A stretch of 64,000 nt of DNA from the NCBI RefSeq assembly GCF_000283155.1, contig NW_004454177.1, positions 9,943,669-10,007,668 on the forward strand. The letters are read 5' to 3'. Under the pieces are notes generated by a model. The model was not told the DNA's origin, ran no database searches, and was given only the letters and a program-made list of their open reading frames with translations. The stretch's first letter is position 1, and every line of letters begins with the position of its first letter. Shown here piece by piece: positions 24,830 through 35,999 of this stretch. Both the position numbers and the translations under genes were made by a program. The DNA comes from Ceratotherium simum simum. Lineage: Eukaryota; Chordata; Mammalia; Perissodactyla; Rhinocerotidae.

Positions 24830-24945
24830 CTCTAGTGCAGCCACAGGTATTTATTAGAAAAGGAAACAGAGGCCCAGAGGAGGGAAGTTACTTGCTTGAG
24901 GTCACACAGCTGGAAATGCGGGCAGAGCTGGGCCGGAAGTTGGGG
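24830..24945 (-). repeat. MIR fragment
   Basis: aaggaaacagaggcccagag and gaggtcacacagctggaaat. Confidence 0.7.
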
Positions 24946-25921
24946 GCTGACCGCTGGCCCAGAGCTCTTTGCCTACACACCCCTGACTCCTGTGTCTGTC
25001 AGTCTGTCTTGTCTCGTGTGCGCACTCAGCCCCTGCGCTCCGCTGGTTCACAAGGCGGGTAGTGACTTTGCTGGCTGATGGGCTCGTGTGCTCTTGGAGT
25101 GCTGGAACAGGAGGCACCTTCTTTTCTTTTCTTTTTTTTCAGAGGGTGGTACAGAAGCATTAAAAAGTGGCAAAGTTTTCTTTCTCTTGTTCTCACAGCC
25201 ATTTCCATGCACCCATGCCAGGTATTCTGTGCAACAGGGATGTGCCAGAAATCGCAAATTCAATAGGAAACCCGAGGGAGCAGGCCGGGAAAGGTGCAGG
25301 AGTGGGAGAGGATTTTATGTTTTTAAAAAACAGCATCAGGAAGCCTGTGCAATTGCCAGTGCAGCAACAGTCGGTACAGACATGGGTACAATGGAGCAGA
25401 ACTCGGCCGTGCGGGGCAGGGTGTCTCCTGACCTCACTCCCCCAGCCTCTCTCAGTGCAGGCCCAGGGGGTGTGGGGGCTGCTATCTTGGGAGGTTGGAG
25501 CAGAATCGGGACAGGTTTGGACTTCCAAGGGCTGCGGTCTGCTGCAGGATCCGTTCCCAAGTGCCCTGAGGGCTTCCATACATTTGCTCCGTTTACACAC
25601 ACTCTTCTCGGCCCGGTTCCAGCCCTGCTTAAGTCAAGGCTGCAGATGAGATCAGTGGTGGCCGGTTAGGGTTTTTGTTCCGTCAGCCTATCAGCATGGG
25701 TGGCAGAAGGACAGGCAGATGGGAAATAATGAATGCTTCTGTGCAAACTCTTCCCGCTTGGAAACAGAACAGGCCTTACGTGGGTGACAGCATCATCTTC
25801 ATTTGCTACGGACACCTGGTTCCTAAATGCTGCCAGGACGACTGCCCCTCTCAATAGGGCTTCTTTCAGGTTGAGTGTACATGACCAGTAGGCCGGGGCC
25901 AGTGGAACCTGGCTTTGATGA

Positions 25922-26020
25922 TGGCAGAAAGAACATGGGCTCTGGAGAGCCAGAGGGGCCTGTGTCTGAACCCCAGATCTGCCATTTACTAGCTGTGTGG
26001 TCACGAGGTTTCTCAGGGGA
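25922..26020 (+). repeat. MIR 5' half
   Basis: gaacatgggctctggagagc and agatctgccatttactagct, stopping after the tRNA-like part. Confidence 0.75.
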
Positions 26021-26329
26021 ATTATAGGTGGGAACAAGCAGCCCCTTATTCCAGGAGCCTTATGTCTTCACACATTAGCATGATAAATATAACAGATATC
26101 TTTTTCTTGTTTTCACAACCACATGCACCAACCTGTATGTAAAATGAGGCCATTGTACTGACTTTGTCGGAGGACTGTCGAGAAGCTTGGCAGTGATATG
26201 GGTGCAGTATCTGAGAGAGTGTTGTGCATTCCCAGTACATTAGTGGGGCCCTCAGAGCCCAGGGGAAAAGAGGGACTCTGCAGTGAGACCCGCCCAGGCT
26301 CCAGTCCACCCCAGTGCTTATGGCCGTGC

Positions 26330-26510
26330 TCGGTTACGAACTGCCCTGAGCCTCGCTTGCGTGATCTGCAGTAAAAGGATTAATAATATTTACCTTCAAA
26401 GCTGTTTTAAGAATTAGAAAAAAGGTGTGTGAAGTGTACGACAGAGTGTCCAGTACACAGCAAATAGTCCATGAACAGTAGCTGCTATTACTGTTACTGT
26501 TGTTGTTGGA
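26330..26510 (+). repeat. MIR 3' half
   Basis: taataatatttaccttcaaa and cagtacacagcaaatagtcc. It may be the continuation of the MIR at 25922, displaced by about 300 bp. Confidence 0.65.
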
Positions 26511-26596
26511 AAGAAATCAGTTTTCTCCAGCACAGCCCAGTGTCTGACCCTCAACACCAGGGGCGTAGAAGCTGGTCTTCTCAGCAGAAATGACTA

Positions 26597-26808
26597 CCGT
26601 CATTTGTCACTTAATGATGAGGATACTTTCAGAGAAATGTGTCGTTAGGCTGTTTGGTGTTTGTGTGAATATCATAGAGTGTACTTACACACACCTAGAT
26701 GGTAAAGCCTACTACACCCCTAGGCTATATGTTACTACTCTTATGGGACCACTGTTGTATATGGGATCTGTTGTTGACCAAAACATCCTTATGCAGCGCA
26801 TGACTGTG
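26597..26808 (+). mobile_element. MER2/Tigger-like DNA transposon (non-autonomous)
   Basis: 212-bp element with imperfect inverted ends (ccgtcatttgtcacttaatg / ...cagcgcatgactgtg) and TA on both sides (26595-26596 and 26809-26810), the Tc1/mariner target duplication. Inside, atcatagagtgtacttacac matches the family. No transposase remains. Confidence 0.8.
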
Positions 26809-27204
26809 TAAGAAGCACTTGGACGGGGCTGTGGGGGTTGCCTGTGTAATCAGGGCTGGGATACACAGACCTCGGGCTCAGGGAGCAGCCCCGTGGGCTG
26901 CGGTCAGCTCCATCATCAGGGACCCTGAAAAAGGGGGAATGGGCAGGTGAAGCCTAAGACCCCCCCCCCCATTTGTTTCACCTGCATGAAGCAGAGTCCC
27001 TGTGTCCCAGCAGGAGCCATCTAGGCCCCTGTGGTCTGCTAGGAAGTCACAGGAGGAAGAGCGTGGCTCAGACAGAGAGGAAAACTTCCTGGGCCAGGAC
27101 AGTGGGCAGCTCACTGGAACTCTCAGACTCAGGCCCCTGGAAACACACCAGAACCAAGGCCGGGCCACCCCCAGTGTCTCTGTATCCAGCTCTGGGCACA
27201 GGCC

Positions 27205-27400
27205 GACCTTGGTTAGAGTCCTGCTTCCACCCCTACCAGCTGGGACTGTGGATATGTAGTTGAACCTCTCTGGGCTTCAGTCTCCTAAAAAATGGGGACA
27301 TTATAAAAATTAAAAGACAACACCTATATAAGGAGTGTCACTGTGTCTGGAACACAGTAGGTCATTAAAATGACCGATATTAAAAATTGATCAATTGGCA
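27205..27400 (+). repeat. MIR SINE
   Basis: gttgaacctctctgggcttc and gtgtctggaacacagtaggt. Confidence 0.75.
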
Positions 27401-27627
27401 GATATCATTTCACCTCTCTTTCCCCTCTGCCTCCTGCCCCTTGCACAGAAGCTTGACACACACGTGACGCTGTATCTATGCTCCATCCTTGGAGGAGTGG
27501 GTAGGGGAACCTCCCCCAGCATCCTTGCCTGTGGGTGGGAGCTATAGCCCAGCCCCTTCACACAGACACCTGGGTCTCAGAGATGCCTCCCACTGGATCA
27601 TTCAGTGCTCCACGCTGGAACACCTAT

Positions 27628-28015
27628 TTCTTGTTTGGGATAATTTTAGACTTACAGTAGACTTGCAAAAGTAGTACAGAGAGTTCCCGCATACCCTTCA
27701 CCTAGTCTCCTCTAATGCTAACATCTTACTAACCATAGCACAATGATCAGAACTAAGAAAGCAACGTTGGTTCAATACTATTAACTAAATGACAGGTCTT
27801 ATTTGCATTTTGCCAGTTTTTCTACTAATGTCCTTTTTCTGGTCCAGAATCTAATCCAGGTTTCCACACTGTGTTTAGTTGTCATGGATCCCTAGTCTCT
27901 TCTGATCTATGACAGTTCTCTAGTCTTCCCTTGTCTTTCATGACCTTGAGACTTTTGAAGAGTACTGGGCAAGCGTTTGCAGAATGTGTGACGCCTATTT
28001 TAAACATCAGTGATG
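27628..28015 (-). mobile_element. L1 LINE 3' UTR fragment (old L1M)
   Basis: taattttagacttacagtag, gagttcccgcatacccttca, tagttgtcatggatccctag and tttcatgaccttgagacttt follow the reversed 3' UTR of old mammalian L1 elements. Confidence 0.75.
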
Positions 28016-28299
28016 GAGTGGGCAGCACAGGCATCTACAGTCTTGCTTTCACACTTTTCCAATTTCTTATATTTCTCTAGACTCCCAGAGCCATTGCTTC
28101 AGCCAAAAATCTGCCCAGTGGAGTGCAAGATCCCGTTCAGCTACAAAAGTGGTAGGAAGTTGACGTGTTTAGTGTGGCACACTAGCCATGTCACCTCCCC
28201 TCCGCAAAAACGTGTCCTCTTTCTTTCTCACACTGTCCAGCTTGTGCTCACATCTGAGCCTCAGCCCTCGAGCCGATCACTCTTATCTAGATGGTAGAC

Positions 28300-28410
28300 T
28301 GCACGGGAACCAGGGGCCTTGCCTTGTGTTCAATGCTGCGTCCGTCCCCGGTTCCTAATCAGTGCTGCACATAATATGGCAGCAAACGTGTTGAATGGAT
28401 GAGACATCAT
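28300..28410 (+). repeat. L2 LINE 3' end
   Basis: gggaaccaggggccttgcct then gcaaacgtgttgaatggatg. Confidence 0.6.
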
Positions 28411-28589
28411 CACCATCAGTCACCGTTTACAGATGGCCCCTGGAGCACAAAGGGCAGACCTGCAGGTTATAGGAGTGTAAGGCGTGTCATTTTCTCGAGG
28501 GACAGACAGCCCTGGTGCGGAGATTAAAAACATAAAGAAAAAGCTAACATACTGGCCAGACGATACAGTAGACGCCCTCTTGCCCTCTT

Positions 28590-28610
28590 GTCAATCAACG
28601 GTTGATTGAC
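28590..28610. repeat. 21-bp near-perfect palindrome
   Basis: Arms gtcaatcaac (28590-28599) and gttgattgac (28601-28610) are exact reverse complements around one G. Confidence 0.95.
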
Positions 28611-29100
28611 CAGTTGAAAAAGTTCATTAAAGAGAGGATTCATTAAAAAAATCATGCTTCAAACATTTCATTTTGCCTTCAAGCATCCATATGCATTCAT
28701 TTACCAAACTTTTTGTGTATATCTTAGGTCTTTTCTTTGAGTATGAGTCCACCAATTGGAGTTTTACCTCATCTTATTTGCAGAAATATCCCCATAATGC
28801 TTTATCTACAGTCTTTATCTACAAAAATACTTCCAATATTTTTATTTTTATTTGTTAAAACAGAGAAAAGATTTAAATTTACAAAATAATACAAATGTAG
28901 ACTCCTAGATTTTCAGAATTTTCAGTTATCTCATTCACATATAACTAGTCAGGAGTTTTTTTTGTTTTTAGTGATTTTTCTTTATCAAAAAATTTCCCCA
29001 ATGCATTCAACTTAGTTTTTATGAAATCAATCTTTCAATTTTGTATTTGTATTTCATTGTTTATAAAATAGTGAACTAGATTCGTGGCAATTACAGGAAC
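28611..29100. other. DRD2: AT-rich intronic stretch
   Basis: Strongly AT-rich with poly-A/T runs. It could be a very old LINE piece, but I cannot match it. No gene. Confidence 0.4.
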
Positions 29101-29339
29101 AGCTAGTATGAACAGGTTTGGGAACAGATCGGACTGACTGGTAAGCATCCAGCCCTCCAGGTGTGCAGGAAGAACAGGCAGAGCACAGCTTCCTGGTGCA
29201 AGTGTGCTGTGTGCCATGGGCACCGGTCAGCATCCTTTCCTGAGAAAACGATTGCAGAGCGATGATTGATCCAATGCGCCCACAACTTGGAGGACATTGA
29301 AGAGCTTTTAAAGTATATGATCTTTCACCTCAATTTCGT

Positions 29340-29600
29340 TGTCATTTGCTGAGCTCCCACTCCATGCCTAGCATGTACGAGATGCTGGAGGAGCAAAAGA
29401 GGACCAAGGCACAGACCTTGCTGCAAAAGAGCACAGGAGATGGGAAGAGACGGACTTGCAGGTTTTGATATCACAAGCACCAAGAAGAACAAATCGTGTG
29501 CTGTGAGATTGAAGAGGAATAAACAAGTGATCCTCCCTAGAGGAGCTCATGGAAGGCCTCTCGGAGGAGGGTCCTTGCTCCTTTCAAGCTGGGGCAACTA
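29340..29600 (-). repeat. L2 LINE 3' fragment
   Basis: gctgagctcccactccatgcc then agatgctggaggagcaaaag and ggaggagct-like words in reverse L2 order. Confidence 0.55.
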
Positions 29601-29609
29601 GGGAGAATA

Positions 29610-32440
29610 AGTGAGAAGACCAGAAGTGAGAAGGGAATTTGGAAGAGGCAGAGACCACTGAGCATCTTCCTCTCAAAAAACTCAAGGTATTGGTGTTCTC
29701 TGAAATGGTAGCTGAAGGTACCAGCAGCAGCTGGATCCTGCTTGCTGTCATCACCATCCATCCTGGAGGGGACAGGGTCCTTGGGCCTCCTCAAGTAAAC
29801 CCTGATATATTTGTTAGAAGTAGAGATAAGGCAGGAGGGTGGGGGTGACAGAAGCAGCCTCCCCGCAGGGAGCCCAGCACTGCAGAGTAAGGAAGCCAGC
29901 GAAGATGAGGGCAGGGCGCCTCTCCCAGGTCACCAGCAGCCCTGACTATCAGGCCGGTGCAGGCAGTGACCTCCAGACCTCAGTCTGTCTCCCGCCAGGA
30001 AAATGGCATGTTTTGTTTCAACCTGTGGGGCGCACTCAGTTGCTGCAGAGATTTCCACTTCCTGGGCTGCAAAAGTAATTAGGTAATCAATCATAGGAAG
30101 TCTGAAGCAGGCGCAGCCTTTGGGGAAAGAGATTTGTTTTTACTGTGTCACTTTGAATATCAACCGGGCAGAAAGGGTCCCAAGGGAGCCTGTGCTTCAG
30201 GAACAGTCAGACTGAGGGCTGGAGTCTCCAGGCAGGGCTAGGGAGGGGTAGAAAAGTCTCTACTTGCCTAAAAGGCACCCATGTTTCCTAAAGCTTCACC
30301 AGCCTCGAGAGTGCCATCTTCCCGCTGCCACCAGCCTTGATGGTGAGGATCAGGTAAGAGGATACTGAAACATCGTCAGACACAGCCTTTGTGGTTCAGC
30401 AACATGTTAGCAGCTCCGTTACCCTGGATGCTGTTAAAAAACAGGAAACTCAGATCTATTCTGGGGCCTGGCAGTAAATGTAAATTGAGTGAAACCAGCT
30501 GGGTGTAGAGCTATAAGGATTGGTGGGGACTGTGGTAAACTTGAGGGCACTGTGCCTCAACCGGCTGGGGCTGGATGGGGTGGCAGGAGGAAGCGACCTC
30601 TGCTACAGCCTTGGGGCCTTGCTCCTTTCAAGCTGGGACAACTGGGGAGAATGTAGGGGGTGAGGAGCACAGTGTAGAGATGTAGCTCCTTCTCCTTCCC
30701 CTTCCTCCATCCTTGGAGTGCAGACACAGCCTCTCCCCCATAAGCTCGGCCCTCCTCTGGTTGGGAGGGCCTCTGCCTCCTTCATCAGTGTGTGCCCTGT
30801 GTAAAGACAGCTGCCTCTACTTGACCCCAGCTTGTTGTTACCTTGCAAGAATGCTGACCCAGTGTTTCCAAAATCTTGTGATTCTTTTTACAGGAGAAGC
30901 TAGAGATCTTTATTTTAATGTGAAATCTCCAACTTTTAAATATTGGCAATAAATTGCAAGTTTTCAACAATGTTATATGAGCCCAACAAAACATATCTGC
31001 CAGGTAAATGTGGCCCAGAGGCTGCCAGTTTGTAACTTCTGGTATGAAAGGGGTTAGCTAACTAGTGCTGAGTCTCTGTCGCTGGGCTGGTGGAGACCAT
31101 AACCAAGTAGTAGACAGCCTTGCAAATAAGAAGGATTTTATCGGCCTGCCATCACCAGCCTCCATTTTTCCCATGCAACAAAATGGATTGATTCTGTGTT
31201 CTGACCTGCCCAAAGTTGTTACTGGCTTGGGGCTTATGGCATGCAGCTCATTGTAGGAAGAGAGCAAACTCTGTTTCTCAGATACACAGCAGCTTAAACT
31301 TCTTGGAGGGTGACTTTGTGTGAGACCGCATGATTTGCAGGTGGAAGCCAAGGTGCCTTGGCATCGGCGGGTTATTTGCACGAACTTGGCAGCTTGCACT
31401 GATCCGTGAGGAGAGCTTCCCCTCCCTCCTGCCACAGCCATCAAAGCTCTCCATCAGCCTGTGCCTCAGGGAGCTGTCACAGCCTCATTACTGCTAATTC
31501 ATCTTCACTTAGTGCATCAAAAGGCTGATTTATCAAATTGGGTGGGCGCACAGGAAGTTTGATTAGCGACACTGTGTTGTTTGCCATGACGGGCTCAGAA
31601 AACTTAGCTCATCTGTGTCCCAGGAGTCCCAAGATAAGACCGAAGTGTTTATGTTCTGCCTCAGAAATTCTCAGGATCAGAAGCCAGCGTGACAACTCCA
31701 GCCAGAGGTGTTACCTTAGTGACATTCCCAATGGCGCCTTCTCCCTTTCTCCCCTTCTCTCCTTCCCTCCCTTCTTCTAGCCCCCGCCAACTCCGTAGGT
31801 GGTTCTCTGGATTAAAATTATCAAAAGAGGGCCTGGGGTGAGCAGGGTCCCTGGTCCCATCCATCATCCCCTTTGCCTGAGCAGCTCTCCTGCCTGGGAA
31901 TCCCCCACCATTGTTGCATCTAACGAAGTACTCCTGGATTCAGATTAATGGCCTCTGCTACTGTCCCAATCATTGCCCATGTCAAGCTGCCAAACAACAA
32001 ATCCAGAGGTTCAGCCCTTTCCCCTGGGGGAGAATGGGACAGAAAACCTCCCAAAGACATTGTCTCAAGAGGCAGTATCCCACAAAGAGCCCTAACAGGC
32101 CTGAGGCCCTGGGCTGCTCCCTGAACACCTGGGGCACCATCCATGAGCACATAACCTGCAGTGTGCACAGCTTCACCAATATCCAGAAGCAAGCGAGAGA
32201 AATGTCAGGCTTGGAAAGCAGTCCTCATAAAGAAAAGCTTAAAGGAAAGGGGTTATTGCCAGGAAGCGAACAGGCTGGGTGGGATGGTACATGTAGCAGT
32301 TTCTTGAATGCCATCTGTTGCCCATCTCTGCTGAGGACGGGTTGGGGGAGATGAGCGCACACAGAGGTTGGATGAATTTAGGTTAGACTCAGGAGAGATC
32401 CCACGGGACCTCCAGAGTCATTCTCCCTTAGCTGACTTAA
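29610..32440. other. DRD2: Intron 1 segment with few repeats
   Basis: Largely unique-looking. 31060-31640 is the most interesting part (see findings). Short open frames only, none recognised. Confidence 0.45.
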
Positions 32441-32559
32441 TGTCTTTGAAGACGCAGATGATGATGATAATGATAGTGACCATGGTGGTAGCCAATACCT
32501 GCCATCTATGGAGCCCTTGCTATGAGCCAGGCAGAGAGTCATGTAGGTAAAGCAGGGGA

Positions 32560-32870
32560 CCCGTCTAGAGCCCTTAACTGCAATCCTGGTAATGAAAACA
32601 ACCAGCTCTGTGAACTTGGATAAGTCATTTCCCTTTTCTGGGTTTTAGTTTTTTAATCTGTAAAATAAAAAGATTAGATTAGATATTCTATAAGGTTTCT
32701 TCTAGGAGTAAAATTCAATATTCTACACTTTTCCAGGTTAGTCATCAAGAGAGTAGGAACAGCTGAGTGCATCCTCTGGGCCAGAGCCTAGGCTAAGGGC
32801 TTGATGAACCTCATCTAACCTTCAGAATAACCCTGTGAGGAAGGTCATCTCGCCCTGTTTTAGAGCCACC
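32560..32870. repeat. MIR (+) and MIR (-) fragments
   Basis: 32560-32700 has accagctctgtgaacttgga and taatctgtaaaataaaaaga. 32745-32870 has the reversed tail and ccttcagaataaccctgtga. Confidence 0.65.
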
Positions 32871-33164
32871 CACAGCAGCACTGTTGCTATCAACGCACAC
32901 CAGCACCACGAACACTAATTAACACTTACCAAGCTGGTAGCCTTCCCAGTAGGTGCTAAGGATATGCACGGATTTAAGACAACCTCTGCCCATCAGACCT
33001 CACAGACACATCCTAGAGAGAGGACAGACACAGAAGCAAGTACAAAGGAGCATGTGCAAATAGCAAGTGATGGTACCAACCACCCCGGCTCCTTAGCGAG
33101 AATGAGGTATGATCCGCTTATAGACAGACAAAGAAAGGTCTAAATTGAAGTGATAAAGCACACT

Positions 33165-33320
33165 AACATTTTTATAGAGTTTGCAAGACAATGAAATATA
33201 TCATTTTATTTGATTCTTCTACCACTCTGAAATCAGGTATGACTGCTCTCATCATTAAATTATTATTAATTATTAAATCGAAAATTAGAGAAGTGGCTCA
33301 TCCGAAGGAACTAGGTTATC
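33165..33320 (-). repeat. Diverged MIR
   Basis: tatcattttatttgattctt and aaattagagaagtggctcat are poor but ordered matches. Confidence 0.45.
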
Positions 33321-33380
33321 CTTCTGCGTGGCAGACGTGTGCAATCAGATGAAATAATCCAGTGCTGATGATCGCTTGAT

Positions 33381-33401
33381 ACCTGGTAGAGTCTACCAGG
33401 T
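33381..33401. repeat. Short inverted repeat
   Basis: acctggtag (33381-33389), loop agt, ctaccaggt (33393-33401), exact arms. Confidence 0.95.
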
Positions 33402-33811
33402 CTTATCACATGCCTGACCCGCCTCTGCCTTCAGGGATAGAGCTATCACATAGCTGGTGTAGCCTTAGAATTTCCCAGGAAGGCTACAGGCCAAGTAGAG
33501 CTTCTTTTTCCCGAAAATTTAGAGGGAAGAGTCAAGGTTGCTGCAAATCCGCATGGCACACGCTGAGAAGACTTGAACCAAAGTCACCTGCCAGGTGCCC
33601 CCAACATCTCAGGGCTTTTGGCTCAGGGCTGGTTGGTGGGAACTACATGTTGGATATGGCTGGAGTCTCTCTGGAGTGTGCAGAGGATTGGGGGCCACAG
33701 AGAAATAGAGAGTCTCTTTCAGGACCTCTCTTCCCAACTTGGGTCTTTCACCTGAGACCCTCACACAGCTCAGCTCCATCTCTCTGGCAGCTGTAGCATC
33801 CATCTCAATGA

Positions 33812-34025
33812 TATTTTTTGCCGTTTATTGTGTATCCACCAGGTACTGGCCCCTTCATTTGCATTTTCTAATTTCACAACCACTCCAGTGAGGAGGGAGT
33901 TAATGTCCCCATTTTACAGATGAGAAGACTGAGGCCCAGAGTGATTGCCTTGTCAGGGCCACACTGCTAGCAAGTGTTGGAGGTGAGACTGAAACCCAGG
34001 TCTGTCTGTCTGTCTGACTACAAAA
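33812..34025 (-). repeat. MIR SINE, nearly full length
   Basis: cccattttacagatgagaag, gcccagagtgattgccttgt and gaaacccaggtctgtctgtc. Confidence 0.85.
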
Positions 34026-34917
34026 ACACAGGCCGTATTGACTCCTCTCCTTCAATTCCCGGAATAGCAGGAAGCTCCTCCTCTTTATATTCTGCTCATT
34101 GCTGCTTAGAAAGGCCTCAAATGTTGGGCGTAGGGATGGGGTGGAGGAAATAATGCAGTGCCAGTGGGTGCACAGCTTGCTGTCAGGACTCTGTGCCCAT
34201 CGCTGTTGCTGCCCTTTCGACCTACTTCCGTAGTGTAGCAGAGGAAGTTAGGGGCTCTGTCCGTGACCCTCAACCTGTTGCTGGGGCAGGAAAACTGCCT
34301 CCCCGCTCCCTTCTATGGCTGTGCCTGTGTTGCCCCTCCTCTGAGTGATGTGCCAGGAGCCCGGGCAGGGCAAGATGCCCATACCCATCGTGCTGCCCAT
34401 GTGGTGGGTCCACAGCCCATGGAATGAAAGGAAATGCAGGGAGGAGCAGGAGGAGGTCGGGTTGGACTGGCCTGAAGGGATGAGCCCAGAGGCAGCCCCT
34501 GGGGTGGGAGAGGACAAGGTGGACCCAGCTCTGCCCCTCCTCCCCCACTCCACCTAGAGTCCAGGTGTCCTGTCCTCAGAGCTCACTCTGTCAGAACCAC
34601 ACAATGCCCTGGAGACTCCAAGAGTGTCCTTTTCCAGAAAACATCCAGTTGTCTAAGGGCACGCAGGACTCTGAGTGTGTGGCCCAGACCTCAAGGTCCC
34701 TCTTTGCAAGGCTGTGAGGGTTCCTATTAGGGCCCCTGTGGACACGAGTCTGAGACCTAACAGCCAAGGTGAGACCTAATATCCAGCCTGGATATGCCTT
34801 GAAGGATCTGTGTTTGTGTAGGCTCCTGTCTGTATAGATGCATCTCGGACCTGGACCCCGCAGACCTTACTCCCTCCCACTCTAGATTCACTCTAGATCC
34901 AGACTCATCTGCTGTTA

Positions 34918-35155
34918 TAAGGAAAAAGTCTGGGTTCTGGAGGCAGATGGACCTATGTTCATAACCCACTGCACTGGGGTGAACTTGGGCAAGTTACTCA
35001 CCCTCTCTGTGCCTGTTTCTTCATTTGAGACATGGAAATAATATCTAATCTCATGAGGCTGTTTTGCAGATTAAATGAAATAATATATGCACAGAGCTTC
35101 ACACAGTGACTGTCATAGCATAGGAGCTCAGTAGCTGTTACACTTGTCATTAAAG
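34918..35155 (+). repeat. MIR SINE, full length
   Basis: ctgggttctggaggcagatg head, cttgggcaagttactcaccc core, agcataggagctcagtagct tail. Confidence 0.85.
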
Positions 35156-35447
35156 TGGGCGTCTAACCCCCACCTCCTGTCCCTACCAGCTGAGCCACTG
35201 TCCTCTGTGAAAGAGAGGAAATGGCCCTTTAGACCATGGCTGTCATGTCTTTGAGACAGGGTCCCGGAGCTCCAGCTGTGCTGACCTGACCAAAAATTCA
35301 TCAGGGAGGGAGGGTCTGTCAGGCCCGACTGGCAAGAAAGGAAACCAGCATCTATAATAAGGGAACAGGATGGGAAAGATAGTGAGAAGCCTGGCTTGCA
35401 TCCATATATTTTGCGGGGGAGGGGTGAGGGTTAAAGAACAGATTAGA

Positions 35448-35995
35448 CTTTTTTTTAACAGTTTGTTATAGAAAACTTCAAACTTATATAAAATTAGAGT
35501 AGTACAATTAACCTCAACATATCCATCCCCCAGCTTTAACCATGATCAACTTACAGCCAATTTTGTTTCATCAATACCACCCCCCACATATTATTTTCAA
35601 ATAAATCCCAGACATCATATAACATCAACTGTAAATATTCCAGTGCATATCTCTAAAAGCTAAGGACTCTAAAAACATAAATTGGAATGCCATTGCCACA
35701 CCTAAAAATTATCAATATTTCCTTAATATCAAAAATCTACTCTTCAAATTTTCAATTGTCTCATGAATGTCAAGGACCTTTTAAAAGTTAGTTTCTTTGA
35801 ATCAGGAGTCAAATTAGGTCCACATGTGCCAATTGGCTGCTGCAGCTTTTAAGTTTCTTTTATTATAAAGGTTGTCTCCTTGCCATTTATTTTTGGAAGA
35901 AATCGGGTTTTTGTCCTGAAGCATTTTCCACAATCTGGATTTTGCTGATTGCAGTCCTGTGGTGAAGTTTTCCGTTTAATTTGTCTTTGAGATAC
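35448..35995 (-). mobile_element. L1 LINE 3' UTR fragment (L1M-type)
   Basis: Starts at a T-run, then aaacttcaaacttatataaa, ttcaaataaatcccagacat and agcttttaagtttcttttat, the reversed 3' UTR of old L1. About 550 bp. Confidence 0.75.
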
Positions 35996-35999
35996 CAAC

